Positions 11,001-20,784 of a stretch of DNA of 64,000 nt are shown here, one piece after another; positions within the stretch are counted from its first letter, which is position 1; every line of letters starts with the position of its first letter. The position numbers were made by a program, and so were the translations under genes. The notes beneath the pieces are model-generated. The model saw only the letters and a program-made list of their open reading frames with translations. It made no database searches and was not told the DNA's origin. Source of the stretch: Caprella mutica (lineage: Eukaryota > Arthropoda > Malacostraca > Amphipoda > Caprellidae); NCBI GenBank assembly GCA_947561585.1, contig CANNZV010000930.1, forward strand, positions 85,657 to 149,656. Reading direction: 5' to 3'.

Positions 11001-14000
11001 CTTTAAAAGGTAAAAAGTTGCACTTTTTTAATTGTGTGAAGCTTTAATCAACAGGGAAATGTTCGGTAAAGTTATTAACAATTTTGCGTCTCGTATCGAG
11101 AAGTGTATTATTGTTGATGACGGACATTGAGAAAAAAAAAACCAATTCTACAAGAAAAATTTGAATTTATTTTATTTCGAATGATTTTTGTTTCAATATC
11201 TAATCTCATATGTAAATATAGTTAAGACGATTTTATGATATATCCTTTTATAGCGCTCAAACTATACATTCTTCTAAATTCCAAATAGTCAAATATATAA
11301 TGTAAATTTTTAATCCAAATCCAAAGGCACTCACCACCATCCAAAACATGGACCAAAGTACTAGAATTTCCTTTATCTGTGTGACAGGTGTAAGTGCCTG
11401 ACAGAGATTCTGTCATATTACTAACTACAAGAGCAACGGAACTGTGGGACTGATTTGGCGAATAAGATTCAATTGGAGACATAATGGTGTGTACAATGCC
11501 GTCATGTCCAACACGAGTCCAGGAAATCGGAGTCTTGTGTTCCTAGGTGAGGAAAGATATTGTTATTACATACAATAATAACTGGGGAATGTCTCAGTCT
11601 TCGGCTTACTCTGAATACTATGAGTGTCCGAGTAACTTGATATTCCCTTCAACATGTACAAAATGATCAATGCTATTTCTGTTATTAATTACTTAATTTG
11701 TTATTGAAATACTCATACTCCCTTGGTTTTGAATATTATTAATTAACTCGTTGTTAACTACAACACTCTACTTCATAAGGTGGGCTGTGTATTGTTTATT
11801 CAGGAGACAGAGATTGAAAGTCAGTTCAATAATATCTTCATTCAATATGTGAGATCCTTAGATGCGAATAACCTAAAACTGTCCATTCATATATCATCTG
11901 GTAGTATAGATACATTGCCTAGAGTAACTAACATTTCATCAAATATTAATTTAAACATAATAATCACGACACATCTCTCCTCTTCCAATAAACAACAATA
12001 TATAATAATTCAAGCTTTTGATTAATATCACTTAACAGGCTTAACTGTCCTTCCATATCGTGTTTTACACCTTCTTGGTTTCTTTTATATACATACATCA
12101 TTCATATCCTCAGCATCTCCTTCCTTACTTGTTTTCTGTACTTTTCTAAACTTTGAATCATCTGGAATAACTTGCAAGTGACGTCTATTTCGTACGGCGT
12201 AGGATCTGTCACTTAACTTACGATCAACCTGTTTAACATCTGACCACTTTCTTTCTTTTCTAGTCTCTGTCTAACCAAAGCATTAGGCTGTATCTTTGGA
12301 AGGGCTCGGGCTCCATGATACTTATTCTTTCCGTCCTGGTTCTGCCGGAGGACCTGATGGCCTCAGGCCAAGTCATTTGAAGACGCTATTGTTCCATTCA
12401 TCTGCAGAGGCTGGAGTACGTCTGACAGATTTTCTGAATGCGATATTGAGAGGAGAAGTTCCTGATTTTTCTTTGTCAACTTTCTATGGAGCCACATTAT
12501 GCGCTTTAACCAAAAAAGATGGTGGCATCAGACCCATAGCAGTTGGTAATACCTTGCGTAGGTTGGCTGCCAAGGTTGGTGCGCGCCCCTTATGACACTC
12601 TCTTGGTGGTGAATTAAGACTGGTTCAGCTTGGGTTCTCTACGAAGGGTGGCTGTGAAGCTGCCGCACATTCTGCAAGACGGTACTTGAATGACTGTAAC
12701 CATAGGAGGGTGTTTCTCAAGGTGGATATGAAAAACGCTTTCAATTGTTTGCTGAGAGATACCTTCCTTACTGTTATTCGTAACCGTGTGCCGGAGCTAT
12801 ATAGACTCCTTTGGCAAGCTTATTCTTCGCCTTCAGCTTTGTGTTTTGGTGAAGAGGTGCTGAGGTCGGAGACAGGTATCCAGCAGGGTGACCCTTTTGG
12901 ACCGGCTATGCTTGCTCTTGGAATTGACGAGGTGGCTGGCAGGGTTGAGTCAGAGTTCAATGTATGGTATCTGGATGACGCAGCCCTGGGAGATACACCG
13001 GGGAGAGTTTTAGAGGACGTAAAAACCTTGATAGATGGGTTGAGTGCCATCGGACTTGAAGTTAATAGTGCGAAATGTGAGCTGACCATTCTCGATGATA
13101 ATGCCCCTGGTGAAACAGAACTGTTGTTCCGGGCAGTGCTTCCAAATGTCAGAGTGCTTCATAAGGACAATTGCTCCTTGTTGGGTGCGCCTTTAAGTGA
13201 CTTGGGTATCCCCGAGGAGATTTTAAGGAAGAAAGAAGATCTGGATCTCATGGTCTCTCGATTGCGGGTGGTGGATAACCATCAAGCCTTCTTTTTGTTG
13301 AGAAATGTTTCCTCCATTCCGAAGCAACAATATGTTCTGCGGGCTTCTCCAGCTTACAAGCACGTAGTCGAACTTAGCTGCTTTGGTGAATCACTTAGAT
13401 CTGCCGTTGCCAGTGTGACCAATGTAGAGATGTCAGCTGATTCTTGGGTTCAGGCAATTTTACTGGTTGGCCTTGGTGGACTGGGTTGTAGGAGAGCTGG
13501 AGATATTGCCTTAGCTGCTTTTGTGTCTTCAATGTATTCTGTGAGTGATTTGGTTGAAACTATTCTTTCTAATATTAATGTAGTCGATACCGGAGAGCTT
13601 ACGGATGCAGTTGGGACATGGAGGCAGGGTTTACAGGCTGGTCTCCCGGTACCAGTCCGTGATTCCAGTCAAAAAGAATGGGATACACCACGGGCTCATT
13701 CATTAATGGAGAGTCTGTTGGCTTGAGCTGATCAGGTGGCAAGGGCACGACTGTTATCTGCATCTCTTAAAGAAACTGGAGTGTGGTTGAACGCGATTCC
13801 CATACCGTCATTGGGTACACAGCTCGATCCAGAGGTCCTGAGGGTAGCCATTGCTCTCAGAGTTGGTGCCAGAGTTTGTGAACTTCATTCTTGCTGCTGT
13901 GGTAATGGGATGGGTGTCAGAGGACTGCATAGCCTGTCTTGTAGGTACAGTTCTGGGCGTCACCCAAGACATGCAGCAATGAATGATGTGGTAAAACGGG

Positions 14001-14552
14001 CTTTGCAGAGAGCAGGACTCCCTTCAGTACTTGAGCCTCCTGGGCTTGACAGAGGTGATGGTAAACGCCCAGATGGTATTACTGTGTTTCCTTACATGAA
14101 TATAAAGAGTCTGATTTGGGATTGCACATGTGTCGACACATTTGCCGAGACACACCGCAATGATTCCGCAGTTGAGGCCGGATCAGCTGTCAGGGCTGCG
14201 GAGAACCGTAAGCGTCAGAAATACTCCGCCCTTGGAGATGCATACATATCTGAGCCAATTGCTTTAGAGACCACAGGAGCGTACGGTAGTACGACCTCCT
14301 TAATCATGAAGTCCATGGGTAGACGCCCTGTTGAGACAACGAATGATCCAAGGGAGTTTGCCTGGTTCCAACAGCGAATGGCTCTTGCGATCAAGAGAGG
14401 GAATGCCTTCAGCATCCTCTCAGCCGCGAAGGAGAGGTTTTAGAGGGTCGGGTTCACCCCTTCAGGGAACTCAACCCCTCACTCGTAGTTCCTGAAGGAA
14501 TTTCCTCTTCTGTAAAGATTTTATCCTTCTTGTTTTTTATGGAAAGATATTG

Positions 14553-14584
<32 letters not shown>

Positions 14585-16795
14585 CTTATTAAAAGATCTA
14601 GCACTTCTTTGTTTCATCTGTAATCTTAACTTGATTAAAATCTGGCCATTTTGGTTCTAATTCTTCTGTATTGACTGGTACTCTCCTTCCCATTATCAGT
14701 TGTGCAGGAGCACATCCAGTTACGTCAATTTTTGTAGCTCTGTATGCCATCAAAGCTAAGTAAGCTGTAAGGGTCATTTTGTTTCAAGATTCGTTTGGCT
14801 ACTTGGACTGCTCGCTCTGCAGCTCCATTTCCTTGCGGATAGTTTGGGTCTGATACACTGTGGTCAATTCCGTAGTCAAAACAAAATTTCTGAAATTCAT
14901 GTGAAGTGAACTGAGGTCCACCGTCAGTACGAATGATTTCAGGTATCCCCCATCTAGGAAATTCAATTTTTAAGCATTGCAATTGTTCCTGAACTAGTAG
15001 TATTTCTGAGTAATGACATTCCAATCCATCTGCTAAAATAGTCAACAATAACTATATAATTTTTCCCTTTTTGGTGACATAGATCAATTCCTAATTTCTG
15101 CCAAGGCCGTTCTGGTAGTTAAGAACTTTTTAATGGTTCAGCATGCTGCTTACGCTGGTGTATTTGACAGAAACTGCACCTTTCAATCCAATTAGTAAGA
15201 TCTGATGATATTTTCTGCCACCTGATAGAAGTTTGTACTCTAGATCTACATTTTGAGATGCTTAAATGCCCTACATCATGAATTCTTCCAAGCATTTCGT
15301 TGCGAAGCGTTGCTGGAATTACTAATCTATTTTCATACATCAAGATATCATTTACAATAGAAAGAGAACTTCGTGCTCCTAAATATTCATTGAATTCAAC
15401 TTGTTTCATATCTTCCGGCCATCCATGAACCGTGTACTGTCGCACTATTTTTATCAATTCGTCTTCCTTTTGTTCGGTTGTTATTCTCTCCAATTGTATT
15501 GTTAATGCTGGTAGATGCTTAACTATTTCATTAACATAGTTAATGACTTCGTCTTGAAGTGTACGGTTCGATTTGTTTTCATCTTCCGTTGACGAAATTG
15601 GTGCACGTCAAATATTTACCTGTAATGTATACAGCAATAGGGGAATATCTTGCAAGTCTCATTAACAATCTTTGACATCTGAGAGGTGCATCACTAAGAG
15701 ATTTGTTATTAATCAATGGCACTAGCGGTTTATGATCAGTCTGCAAGGTATTATTCATTCCACATAAGAACACATGAAGTCTTTCAGAAGTGAATGCTGC
15801 TGTTAGGCATTCCTTCTCAATCTGTGCCCATCGCTTTTCAGTCGGAGTCAAAGTTCGAGAACAATAAGCCACAGGCCTAAGTTTGTTTGAATGTCTTTGT
15901 AGGAGGACCCCTTCTATTCCAAAAGAACTTGCATCTACAGATAATATTGTTTCTAGTGATGGGTCAAAATAGGCGAGAACAGGTGCTCTCACTAACATTT
16001 CCTTGATCTTGTTGAAGCTATCTTGTTGAAACGACCCCCACTGCCATTCTATATCCTTTTTTAGTAGTTCATTTAACGGGCGCAAAACTTCTTGAGCTTT
16101 AGGTGGGAACTTAATTAGAAAATTGACCATTCCCAAGTAACGTCTTAACTCTTCTACAGTTGATGGTTCTTTCAATTCTTTAATAGATTTTACTTTTCCT
16201 GGGTCGATTCTTATACCTTTATCACTAATGACGTGTCCAAGAAACTGAACCTCTGCTTTAGAAAACAAACACTTCTCCTTATTCAATTTCTGTCCACTTT
16301 CTTTAATAATCTGTAATACTGAATTGAGAACTTTGTCATGGTTTTCTTTATTTTCACCATGTATGATGATATCATCAATGTAACAAATGATACCATCTAT
16401 CCCTTCAAACAGTTGCATACTCACATGATCAGTTCCGGTGTCAACATTACAAGGGATATAGACTGTGCTTTTGATTGTTGTGAACAACTCTGGGGTATGT
16501 AATCCATCAACTGTTGGTAAAAATAGTATGGTTATTACCTACATACATTCCTTCCTTTCATGAATCTGCAAGTTGTCTCATCCATCCAACAAATGAAATG
16601 GAAACATGTACGCATTCAGAATAAAAAAAAAAAGACTATAATTGTAATTAATTCAATATTATTACAAGATTTTCAGGTACATAAATATAAAATAAACAAA
16701 CAAAAATATACATCATAAATTCACTCACCTCCGATCTGACTCAAGAAGAAACTACTCGAAGCAAGAAACAAAAATATGGACGTCATTTGCTTCAT
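7928..16795 (-). CDS. Secreted Ig + C-type lectin domain protein (6 exons)
   Basis: Six minus-strand exons (16795-16729, 16510-16425, 11542-11335, 8841-8623, 8456-8365, 8080-7928) join with consistent intron phases 1, 0, 1, 1, 0 and total 825 coding bases, or 274 residues plus stop. Residues 1-20 form a hydrophobic signal peptide. Residues about 24-120 are an Ig domain with core Cys43 and Cys104 and Trp59 in ISW. Residues about 139-270 are a long-form C-type lectin domain with Cys pairs expected as 139-150, 167-269 and 241-260. The EPN, QPD and WND calcium and sugar motifs are absent, so calcium-dependent sugar binding is doubtful. Signal peptide + Ig + CTLD is the architecture of gastropod CREPs; an immune recognition role is inferred. 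The large second intron holds nested retroelements. A duplicate broken Ig exon lies at 6.7 kb. Confidence 0.8.
8365..8456 (-). CDS. Ig-lectin gene exon 5: CTLD middle
   Basis: Flanked by a TTTTCAG acceptor and a GTAAAT donor. It encodes THYQFQMWTGHALIDESNSR and then FGALNNDAQ, in the position of the CTLD 'W.G' region; the canonical WIGL is degraded to MWTG. Phase 1 in, phase 0 out. Confidence 0.8.
8623..8841 (-). CDS. Ig-lectin gene exon 4: CTLD N-terminal part
   Basis: The acceptor is CTACCTTTCAG and the donor GTTAGA. After a Ser/Pro/Thr-rich linker it encodes CSENFELVHGKCLYYSNEKK, then NWRDAHNDC. This is the opening beta strand and first helix of a long-form C-type lectin domain (W..A...C motif), followed by a helix-like stretch ending LLNLQKS. 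Phase 1 at both ends. Confidence 0.85.
9345..10291. mobile_element. TIR element with ends made of 15-bp units (GGAATTTTCGCCGTG)
   Basis: The left end (9345-9422) is five tandem units of the GGAATTTTCGCCGTG / GGAAAATTCGCCGT type. The right end (10271-10291) carries inverted units (ATTCCTCACAGCGAATTTTCC). Both ends are flanked outside by TA. The 850-bp interior is AT-rich with no coding frame. The right end abuts the duplicated Ig region exactly where similarity with the 6.1-kb copy begins, supporting insertion after or at the duplication. It lies in intron 3 of the Ig-lectin gene. Confidence 0.65.
10603..10934. mobile_element. TTAA-flanked MITE (piggyBac-type ends)
   Basis: The insertion is flanked by TTAA on both sides (10603-10606 and 10931-10934). 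Its termini are inverted: CCCCTTCTCC at the left and GGAGAAAGGG at the right. The corresponding position in the duplicate at about 6.48 kb lacks the sequence, giving a near-empty site. TTAA target and CCC ends are characteristic of piggyBac-derived MITEs; Kolobok also uses TTAA. No coding sequence. Inside are GTCGACGAGTATACTCGTC and related motifs. Confidence 0.8.
11335..11542 (-). CDS. Ig-lectin gene exon 3: C-terminal half of Ig domain
   Basis: The acceptor is CTCACCTAG and the donor GTGAGT (11329-11334). It enters in phase 0, encodes KTPISWTRVG with the core Trp, and later LVVSNMTESLSGTYTCHTD with the second core Cys in the usual 'L.V.N....SGTYTC' F-strand motif. It ends LVHVLDG plus one base, in phase 1, matching exon 4. 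There are two potential N-glycosylation sites, NMT and NSS. Confidence 0.85.
11755..11982 (-). repeat. Putative 3' LTR of the Gypsy element
   Basis: On the minus strand, a purine tract GGAAGAGGAGAGA is followed by TGTGTCGTG, a usual polypurine tract/LTR start. The sequence runs to about TAGTTAACA near 11755 and contains AATAAA after CTCTGTCTCCTG. The matching 5' LTR is not in the window, so the ends are estimated. Confidence 0.4.
12021..12290 (-). pseudogene. Gypsy pol C-terminal tail beyond the LINE
   Basis: The minus strand reads WSDVKQVDRKLSDRSYAVRN followed by RRHLQV, the 'SY.V....RNRRHL' hallmark of Ty3/Gypsy integrase C-termini. It then gives a basic tail with one internal stop, ending TVKPVK-stop. 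It lies on the other side of the LINE from the integrase core. About 30 codons expected between the two halves are missing, suggesting a small target deletion. Confidence 0.7.
12290..14584 (+). mobile_element. 5'-truncated non-LTR retrotransposon with poly(A) tail
   Basis: Contains a reverse transcriptase and restriction-like endonuclease coding region on the plus strand, a 3' UTR of about 110 bases and a 27-base poly(A) run (14558-14584). The 5' end stops within the RT region, the usual outcome of target-primed reverse transcription. It is inserted in opposite orientation into the Gypsy pol. GC content is clearly higher than the neighbourhood. Confidence 0.85.
12296..14443 (+). pseudogene. 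LINE ORF: reverse transcriptase + restriction-like endonuclease
   Basis: One reading frame runs from the truncated 5' end to TAG at 14441-14443 with only two in-frame stops, both TGA (12593-12595 and 13724-13726). In order it shows GSAGGPDGLRPSHLK, KKDGGIRPIAVGNTLRRL (RT fingers), FLKVDMKNAFN (first catalytic Asp), TGIQQGDPFGP and WYLDDAALGD (YLDD box at 12968-12979). The C-terminal part has a Cys/His cluster (SCCCGNGMGVRGLHSLSC, GRHPRH) and then GKRPDGITVF and SLIWDCTCVDTF. These fit the zinc knuckle and PD...D of a restriction-like endonuclease, as in R2/R4/NeSL-type elements. The clade is not resolved. Two point stops and 5' truncation make it a fairly young dead copy. Confidence 0.85.
14590..15048 (-). 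pseudogene. Gypsy pol fragment: integrase catalytic core
   Basis: The minus strand carries PEIIRTDGGPQFTSHEFQKF and PNYPQGNGAAERAVQVAKR, the second Asp and the Glu region of the DDE integrase core. It continues in a shifted frame with LMAYRATKIDVTGCAPAQLI and MGRRVPVN near 14660-14740. The first Asp is not in a clean frame. The segment ends where the LINE is inserted. Confidence 0.8.
15119..15493 (-). pseudogene. Gypsy pol fragment: integrase zinc-binding domain
   Basis: The minus strand reads LRNEMLGRIHDVGHLSISKC and ends WIERCSFCQIHQRKQ, the H..H...C..C zinc-binding module of retroelement integrases. It is separated by stops or frameshifts from RNase H upstream and the integrase core downstream. 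Confidence 0.8.
15579..16415 (-). pseudogene. Gypsy pol fragment: reverse transcriptase C-part and RNase H
   Basis: An open minus-strand frame reads GIDGIICYIDDIIIHGENKE with the catalytic YIDD box. It continues with KCLFSKAEVQFLGHVIS (RT thumb), LRRYLGMVNFL, then RNase H motifs ILSVDASSFGIEGVLLQ and TDHKPL. These are standard Ty3/Gypsy landmarks. The N-terminal RT motifs are absent and the frame breaks near 15579, so the fragment is not functional on its own. Confidence 0.85.
16425..16510 (-). CDS. Ig-lectin gene exon 2: N-terminal half of Ig domain
   Basis: Bounded by the acceptor TTTTTACCAACAG and the donor GTGAGT (16419-16424). The frame entering in phase 1 reads KSTVYIPCNVDTGTDH, in which the Cys is the first Ig core cysteine on a B-strand-like segment. 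It leaves in phase 0, exactly what exon 3 needs. Without splicing, this frame runs on through the donor into Gypsy pol for about 280 codons. Confidence 0.75.
16729..16795 (-). CDS. Ig-lectin gene exon 1: signal peptide
   Basis: Starts at an ATG (16793-16795) and encodes MKQMTSIFLFLASSSFFLSQ, with a short polar start and a hydrophobic Phe/Leu/Ser core, typical of a secretory signal. It ends one base into a codon before a GTGAGT donor (16723-16728). A second in-frame ATG is codon 4; the first is preferred because it lengthens the n-region and follows CATCAAA. A TATA box lies about 85 bp upstream. Confidence 0.75.
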
Positions 16796-16878
16796 TTTGA
16801 TGTAGGGAAGATTTTACCAGTGGTAGCAGTATAGCAGAAACTAAACAGACACTAACACACGTGTACTCTGTGCAGTGT

Positions 16879-16886
16879 CTTATATA
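16879..16886 (-). promoter_or_regulatory. TATA box of the Ig-lectin gene
   Basis: The minus strand reads TATATAAG. About 31-34 bases downstream is GTTAGT, resembling the arthropod-type TCAGT initiator. The start codon lies about 85 bases downstream of the box, leaving a 5' UTR of roughly 55-60 bases. A second TATA-like palindrome, CTCTATAAATAGAG, is slightly further upstream. Confidence 0.5.
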
Positions 16887-16929
16887 GTAGGTACCTACCT
16901 ACTCTATAAATAGAGTATCCAATTGGAGG

Positions 16930-17280
16930 TCATATCGATTAAATTACTTTACAGAGTTCTAAGAAATAGACATGAATCTATTCATGCTAAACCACTCGGT
17001 AACAGATCTAATTACAATAAAGTGCCAGATATGATTACCATCATGTTAAAGAACGCATTGATAACTACTCAATGGAGCGTCTGTATTGAATGATACTTTA
17101 AAGTCTAGAGGGTTATTAAAATAACAATGTTATAGGTGCTATTAGGTTACGAGTTATCTGCTGTTTGTTTATTCAAAAGACGTACATTACATTAAGAATG
17201 ATAGGAGAGAACTATTGATCGTAAATTATAAAGTTTCTTACGATGAATATACATTTTTTCTATTCGAAAACTCGAAACCT
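16930..17280. other. Upstream flank of the lectin gene, no feature
   Basis: No recognisable exon or repeat. Could hold regulatory sequence for the minus-strand gene. Confidence 0.4.
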
Positions 17281-17289
17281 AAAAATACC

Positions 17290-17890
17290 TCCAACGGTGA
17301 GATTTTAAATTGAATTTCAATGAAATTCAATATCAATGAAATTGAAATTGAAAGAAAAGATTCGAATTTCAAAGAAATTAATTGAATTAAAATAATTAAA
17401 TTGAATTTCATAGAAACTAAATTAAATTTCAAAGGAACAAAATTAAATTTCAAAGAATTAAAATTGGAAATGAATCTTGAAAGTGGAATTTAATTTTTCA
17501 ACAATAATATTGAATTTCAAAGAAATCAAATATAATGTGGAAGAATGAAATGAAATTTGAAAAGAATTTTAATTAATTTCAAAAAGGAAATTTTCAAAAT
17601 ATGAAATTGATTTTAAAAGTGTAATATTGAATTCAAAATATAAATTTAATTTAGAATATAAAATTTGATTTAAGAATATAAAATTTAATTTGAAAATTTG
17701 AAATTTAATTTAAAAATATAAAATTTGATTCAAAATATAAAATTTAATTAAAAAATATAAAATTTAATTTAAAAATATAAATTTAATTTAGAATGTAAAA
17801 TTTAATTTAAAAAAATATACTAAAATTTGAAAGTATAAATTTAATTTAAAAAAAAATTTAATTTAAAAAAAAATTTAATGAAGAAATTCA
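17290..17890. repeat. Degenerate AT-rich tandem repeat (AATTTAATTT...)
   Basis: About 600 bases of diverged ~18-20-bp units such as AAATTGAATTTCAAAGAA that grade into AAAATTTAATTTAAAAATAT. The period is loose. There is no open frame of substance. Confidence 0.7.
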
Positions 17891-18249
17891 GCTGTAAAAT
17901 GTAAACAAATAGTACCGAGTGGTGGTGCCATCTGTAGGAGGACGCAGGAACTAAATCGATTTTATAAAATAAGATACATATCGCTTATTATATTTTTTTC
18001 GACCGTTTAATTCTACAAGAATGCATTATTCTTACTAAGTGATCGTTCAACATTAATATTATGAAAACAAAAATTGACTGTATTGCCCCTTTAATTGTAC
18101 TGAACTTCAACTAGGCCTAGTTTACTATAGAAGATTTAGTTCACTGTAAGACTTGATTAGAAAATTAACCTTTTCATGGCAGATTACACAAAGAAATTTC
18201 TTAATTTTTTCCATAAATTCATAATACAACCAATATAATTGCTCATGAA

Positions 18250-19692
18250 TCTCCAACCCAGTATTTTCCACCCTGGTATATTTCACCCCGGTATATTTCA
18301 CCCCGGTATATTTCACCCGAGAATATTCCACCCTGGTATATTCCACCCTGGTATATTCCACCCCGGTATATTCCACCCTGGTATATTCCACCCCGGTATA
18401 TTCCACCCCAGTATATTCCACCCCAGTATATTCCACCACGGTATATTCCACCCCAGATGTTCCATCCTGGTATATTTCACCATATATTTCACCCCAATTT
18501 ATTCCACCCCAGTATATTCCACTCCAGTATATTCCACTCCAGTATATTCCACACCAGTATATTCCACTCCAGTATATTCCACCCAGTATATTCCACTTCG
18601 GTAAATTCCAACCCAGTATATTCCACCCCGGTATATTCCACCATAGTATATTCACCCGAGTATATTCCACACCAGAATGTTCCATCCTGGTATATTTCAC
18701 CCCAGAATATTCCACCCTGGTATATTCCACTGGGGTGGAATATACCACCCCGGTATATTCCACTCCGGTATATTCCACCCCGGTATATTCGGTATATTCC
18801 ACCCCGGTATATTCGGTATATTCCACCCTGGTATATTCCACTCCGGTATATCCCACCCCGGTATATTCCACCACAGTATATTCCACCACGGTATTTTCCA
18901 CCCCGGTATATTCCACCCCGGTATATTGCACCCCGGTATATTCCACCCAGGTATAATCCACACACAGTATATTCCACCACAGTATATTCCACCACGGTAT
19001 ATTCCACCCAGGTATATTCCACCACGGTATATTCCACCCAGGTATATTCCACCCAGGTATATTCCACCCCGGTATATTCCATCCCGGTATATTCGGTATA
19101 TTCCACCCCGGTATAAATTCCACTCCGGTATATTCCATCCTGGTATATTCCACCCCGGTATATTCCACCCCGGTATATTCCACCCCGATATATTCCATCC
19201 CGGTATATTCGGTATATTCCACCCCGGTATAATCCACACACAGTAGATTCCACCCCAGTATATTCCACCACGGTATATTTCACCCAGGTATATTCCACCA
19301 CAGTATATTCCACCACGGTATATTCCACCCAGGTATATTCCACCACGGTATATTCCGCCACAGTATATTACACCCAGGTATATTCCACCACGGTATATTC
19401 CACACCGGTATATTCCACCACAGTATATTCCACCCCGGTATATTCCACACACAGTATATTCCACCCCGGTATATTCCACACACAGTATATTCCACCCCGG
19501 TATATTCCACACACAGTATATTCCACCCCGGTATATTCCACACACAGTATATTCCACCCCGGTACATTCCACACACAGTATATTCCACCCCGGTATATTC
19601 CACCCCGGTGTATTCCACTCACAGTATATTCCACCCCGGTATATTCCACACACAGTATATTCCACCCCGGTATATTGCACCACAGTATATTT
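18250..19692. repeat. 15-bp minisatellite GGTATATTCCACCCC
   Basis: About 95 units of 15 bp with variants CAGTATATTCCACCA and GGTATATTCCATCC. Truncated 9-bp units (GGTATATTC) recur at 18788, 18812, 19094 and 19210. One unit is inverted (GGGGTGGAATATACC near 18731), forming a local palindrome. From 19440 the array becomes a regular dimer alternating CACACACAGTATATTCC and CCCCGGTATATTCC. Because 15 is a multiple of three, several frames stay open on both strands; none has a gene-like start or splice context. Confidence 0.9.
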
Positions 19693-19694
19693 TA

Positions 19695-19965
19695 GCCTTT
19701 GACCCGATCACTCCCTAAATGTAACAAAATGGTTCCTGTATACGTATTGATCAATTGTCCCACTAAGTTCCATGAAATGTGGTGCAATACTTTTTGAGTT
19801 ATAAATGACAATCACCTTGACCTTGGACTTGGTCGCTCTCAAAATTCTACCAGCAGGTCGCTGGACGATGACCAATCGTTTCATCAAATTTCAGGCAATT
19901 TGGTTGAACACTTTTTCAGTTAAGCGAATAACAAGATGATGAATAAATAAATAACTGCTGTCAAT
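19695..19965. repeat. Candidate dispersed repeat with AATA-type tail
   Basis: Contains phrases such as ATGAAATGTGGTGCAATACT, TTTTTGAGTTATAAATGACA and CACCTTGACCTTGGACTTGG, and ends GATGAATAAATAAATAA. Phrases like 'TTTTTGAGTTAT' and 'GTGACCTTGACCTT' are familiar from dispersed repeats of invertebrates, and the simple-sequence tail resembles a SINE/LINE end. Only one copy is in the window, so this is a guess. Confidence 0.3.
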
Positions 19966-20204
19966 AATATAACCTTCCTGCATCCTGCAAAGGTAATAAG
20001 ACAGGAAGGCAATTCTTTGGTTACTCAACAGGACGCTGGATCAGAATCAAGAACATAGGATTAACTAGACACGCCATATTTATAGTGAGAAGATTACACG
20101 CACACCTTCGAGTGAAGGTTATCTTCTTCGAAAACCATTCAACTAAATATTATTGTAAATCTTTACAAGATGTTAAAAACTGCGAAAAGGTTTTATTTTA
20201 CCTG

Positions 20205-20352
20205 TTACTTATTTATTTATTTAATTATTTATTTAATTATTTATTTATTTAATTATTTATTTAATTATTTATTTAATTATTTATTTAATAATTTATGTAA
20301 TAATTTATATGATAATTTATTTAATTATTTATTTAACTATACATTTAATTAT
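20205..20352. repeat. Simple repeat (TTATTTAA)n
   Basis: Low-complexity TTATTTAATTATTTA units over about 150 bases. Confidence 0.9.
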
Positions 20353-20784
20353 ACCTATATTTGAAGACGTCTGCCTGATGTACAGTAACTGAAATGATAT
20401 CATTTATTTAGAAAAAGGAAAAAAGGATATCAATATTTAAAGAAAATTTTTAACTAATACATGTATGTTTTAAACATTAAACCATTATGAAATATATTCA
20501 ATGAAACTTAACATTAACTAGACAAATAGCGTAAAGCCTAGTTAATGTCTACAAGTATAAGAGGTATTAGTCTGCCATCGAATAGATATAATTTTCTACG
20601 ACTAAAGACAGAACAAGTTTTCTATGAAATCATTTTTGAGGCGATACTAATACAAATGTAAAGAGCAAAAGTTGTAAGATATAAGTGCAAAGAGAAGAGG
20701 GACATATTATAAATAAATATTAAAGTATGTGATTTTAATAATGGTACAAACAACAAAAGAATTATTGGACATATAGGTTTTACT

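Larger units (their letters stand above)
10294..11660 (-). repeat. Segmental duplication, copy containing intact Ig exon
   Basis: Partner of 6120-7020. It contains exon 3 of the Ig-lectin gene and flanking intron. It differs by a 332-bp TTAA-flanked insertion at 10603-10934 and by scattered substitutions. Confidence 0.75.
11755..16415 (-). mobile_element. 5'-truncated Ty3/Gypsy retrotransposon, split by a LINE
   Basis: Minus-strand order is reverse transcriptase C-part, RNase H, integrase zinc domain, integrase core and C-terminal tail, with a probable 3' LTR at the end. This pol order is that of Ty3/Gypsy. Gag, protease and the N-terminal half of RT are missing: homology stops within about 15 bases of the exon 2 splice donor. 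A 2.3-kb LINE interrupts the integrase C-terminal region. It lies antisense to nothing, since it shares the strand of the host gene, inside intron 2. Confidence 0.85.

Noticed and set aside
12820..13089. Minus-strand frame opposite the LINE RT
   Set aside because: Antisense shadow of the conserved RT frame.
15579..16487. Single 302-codon gene with an unusual N-terminus
   Set aside because: It is a fusion of Ig exon 2 with Gypsy pol reading through a splice donor, not a native gene.
18125..19683. Several 200-370-codon frames on both strands
   Set aside because: All lie in a 15-bp satellite; the unit length keeps frames open on both strands.
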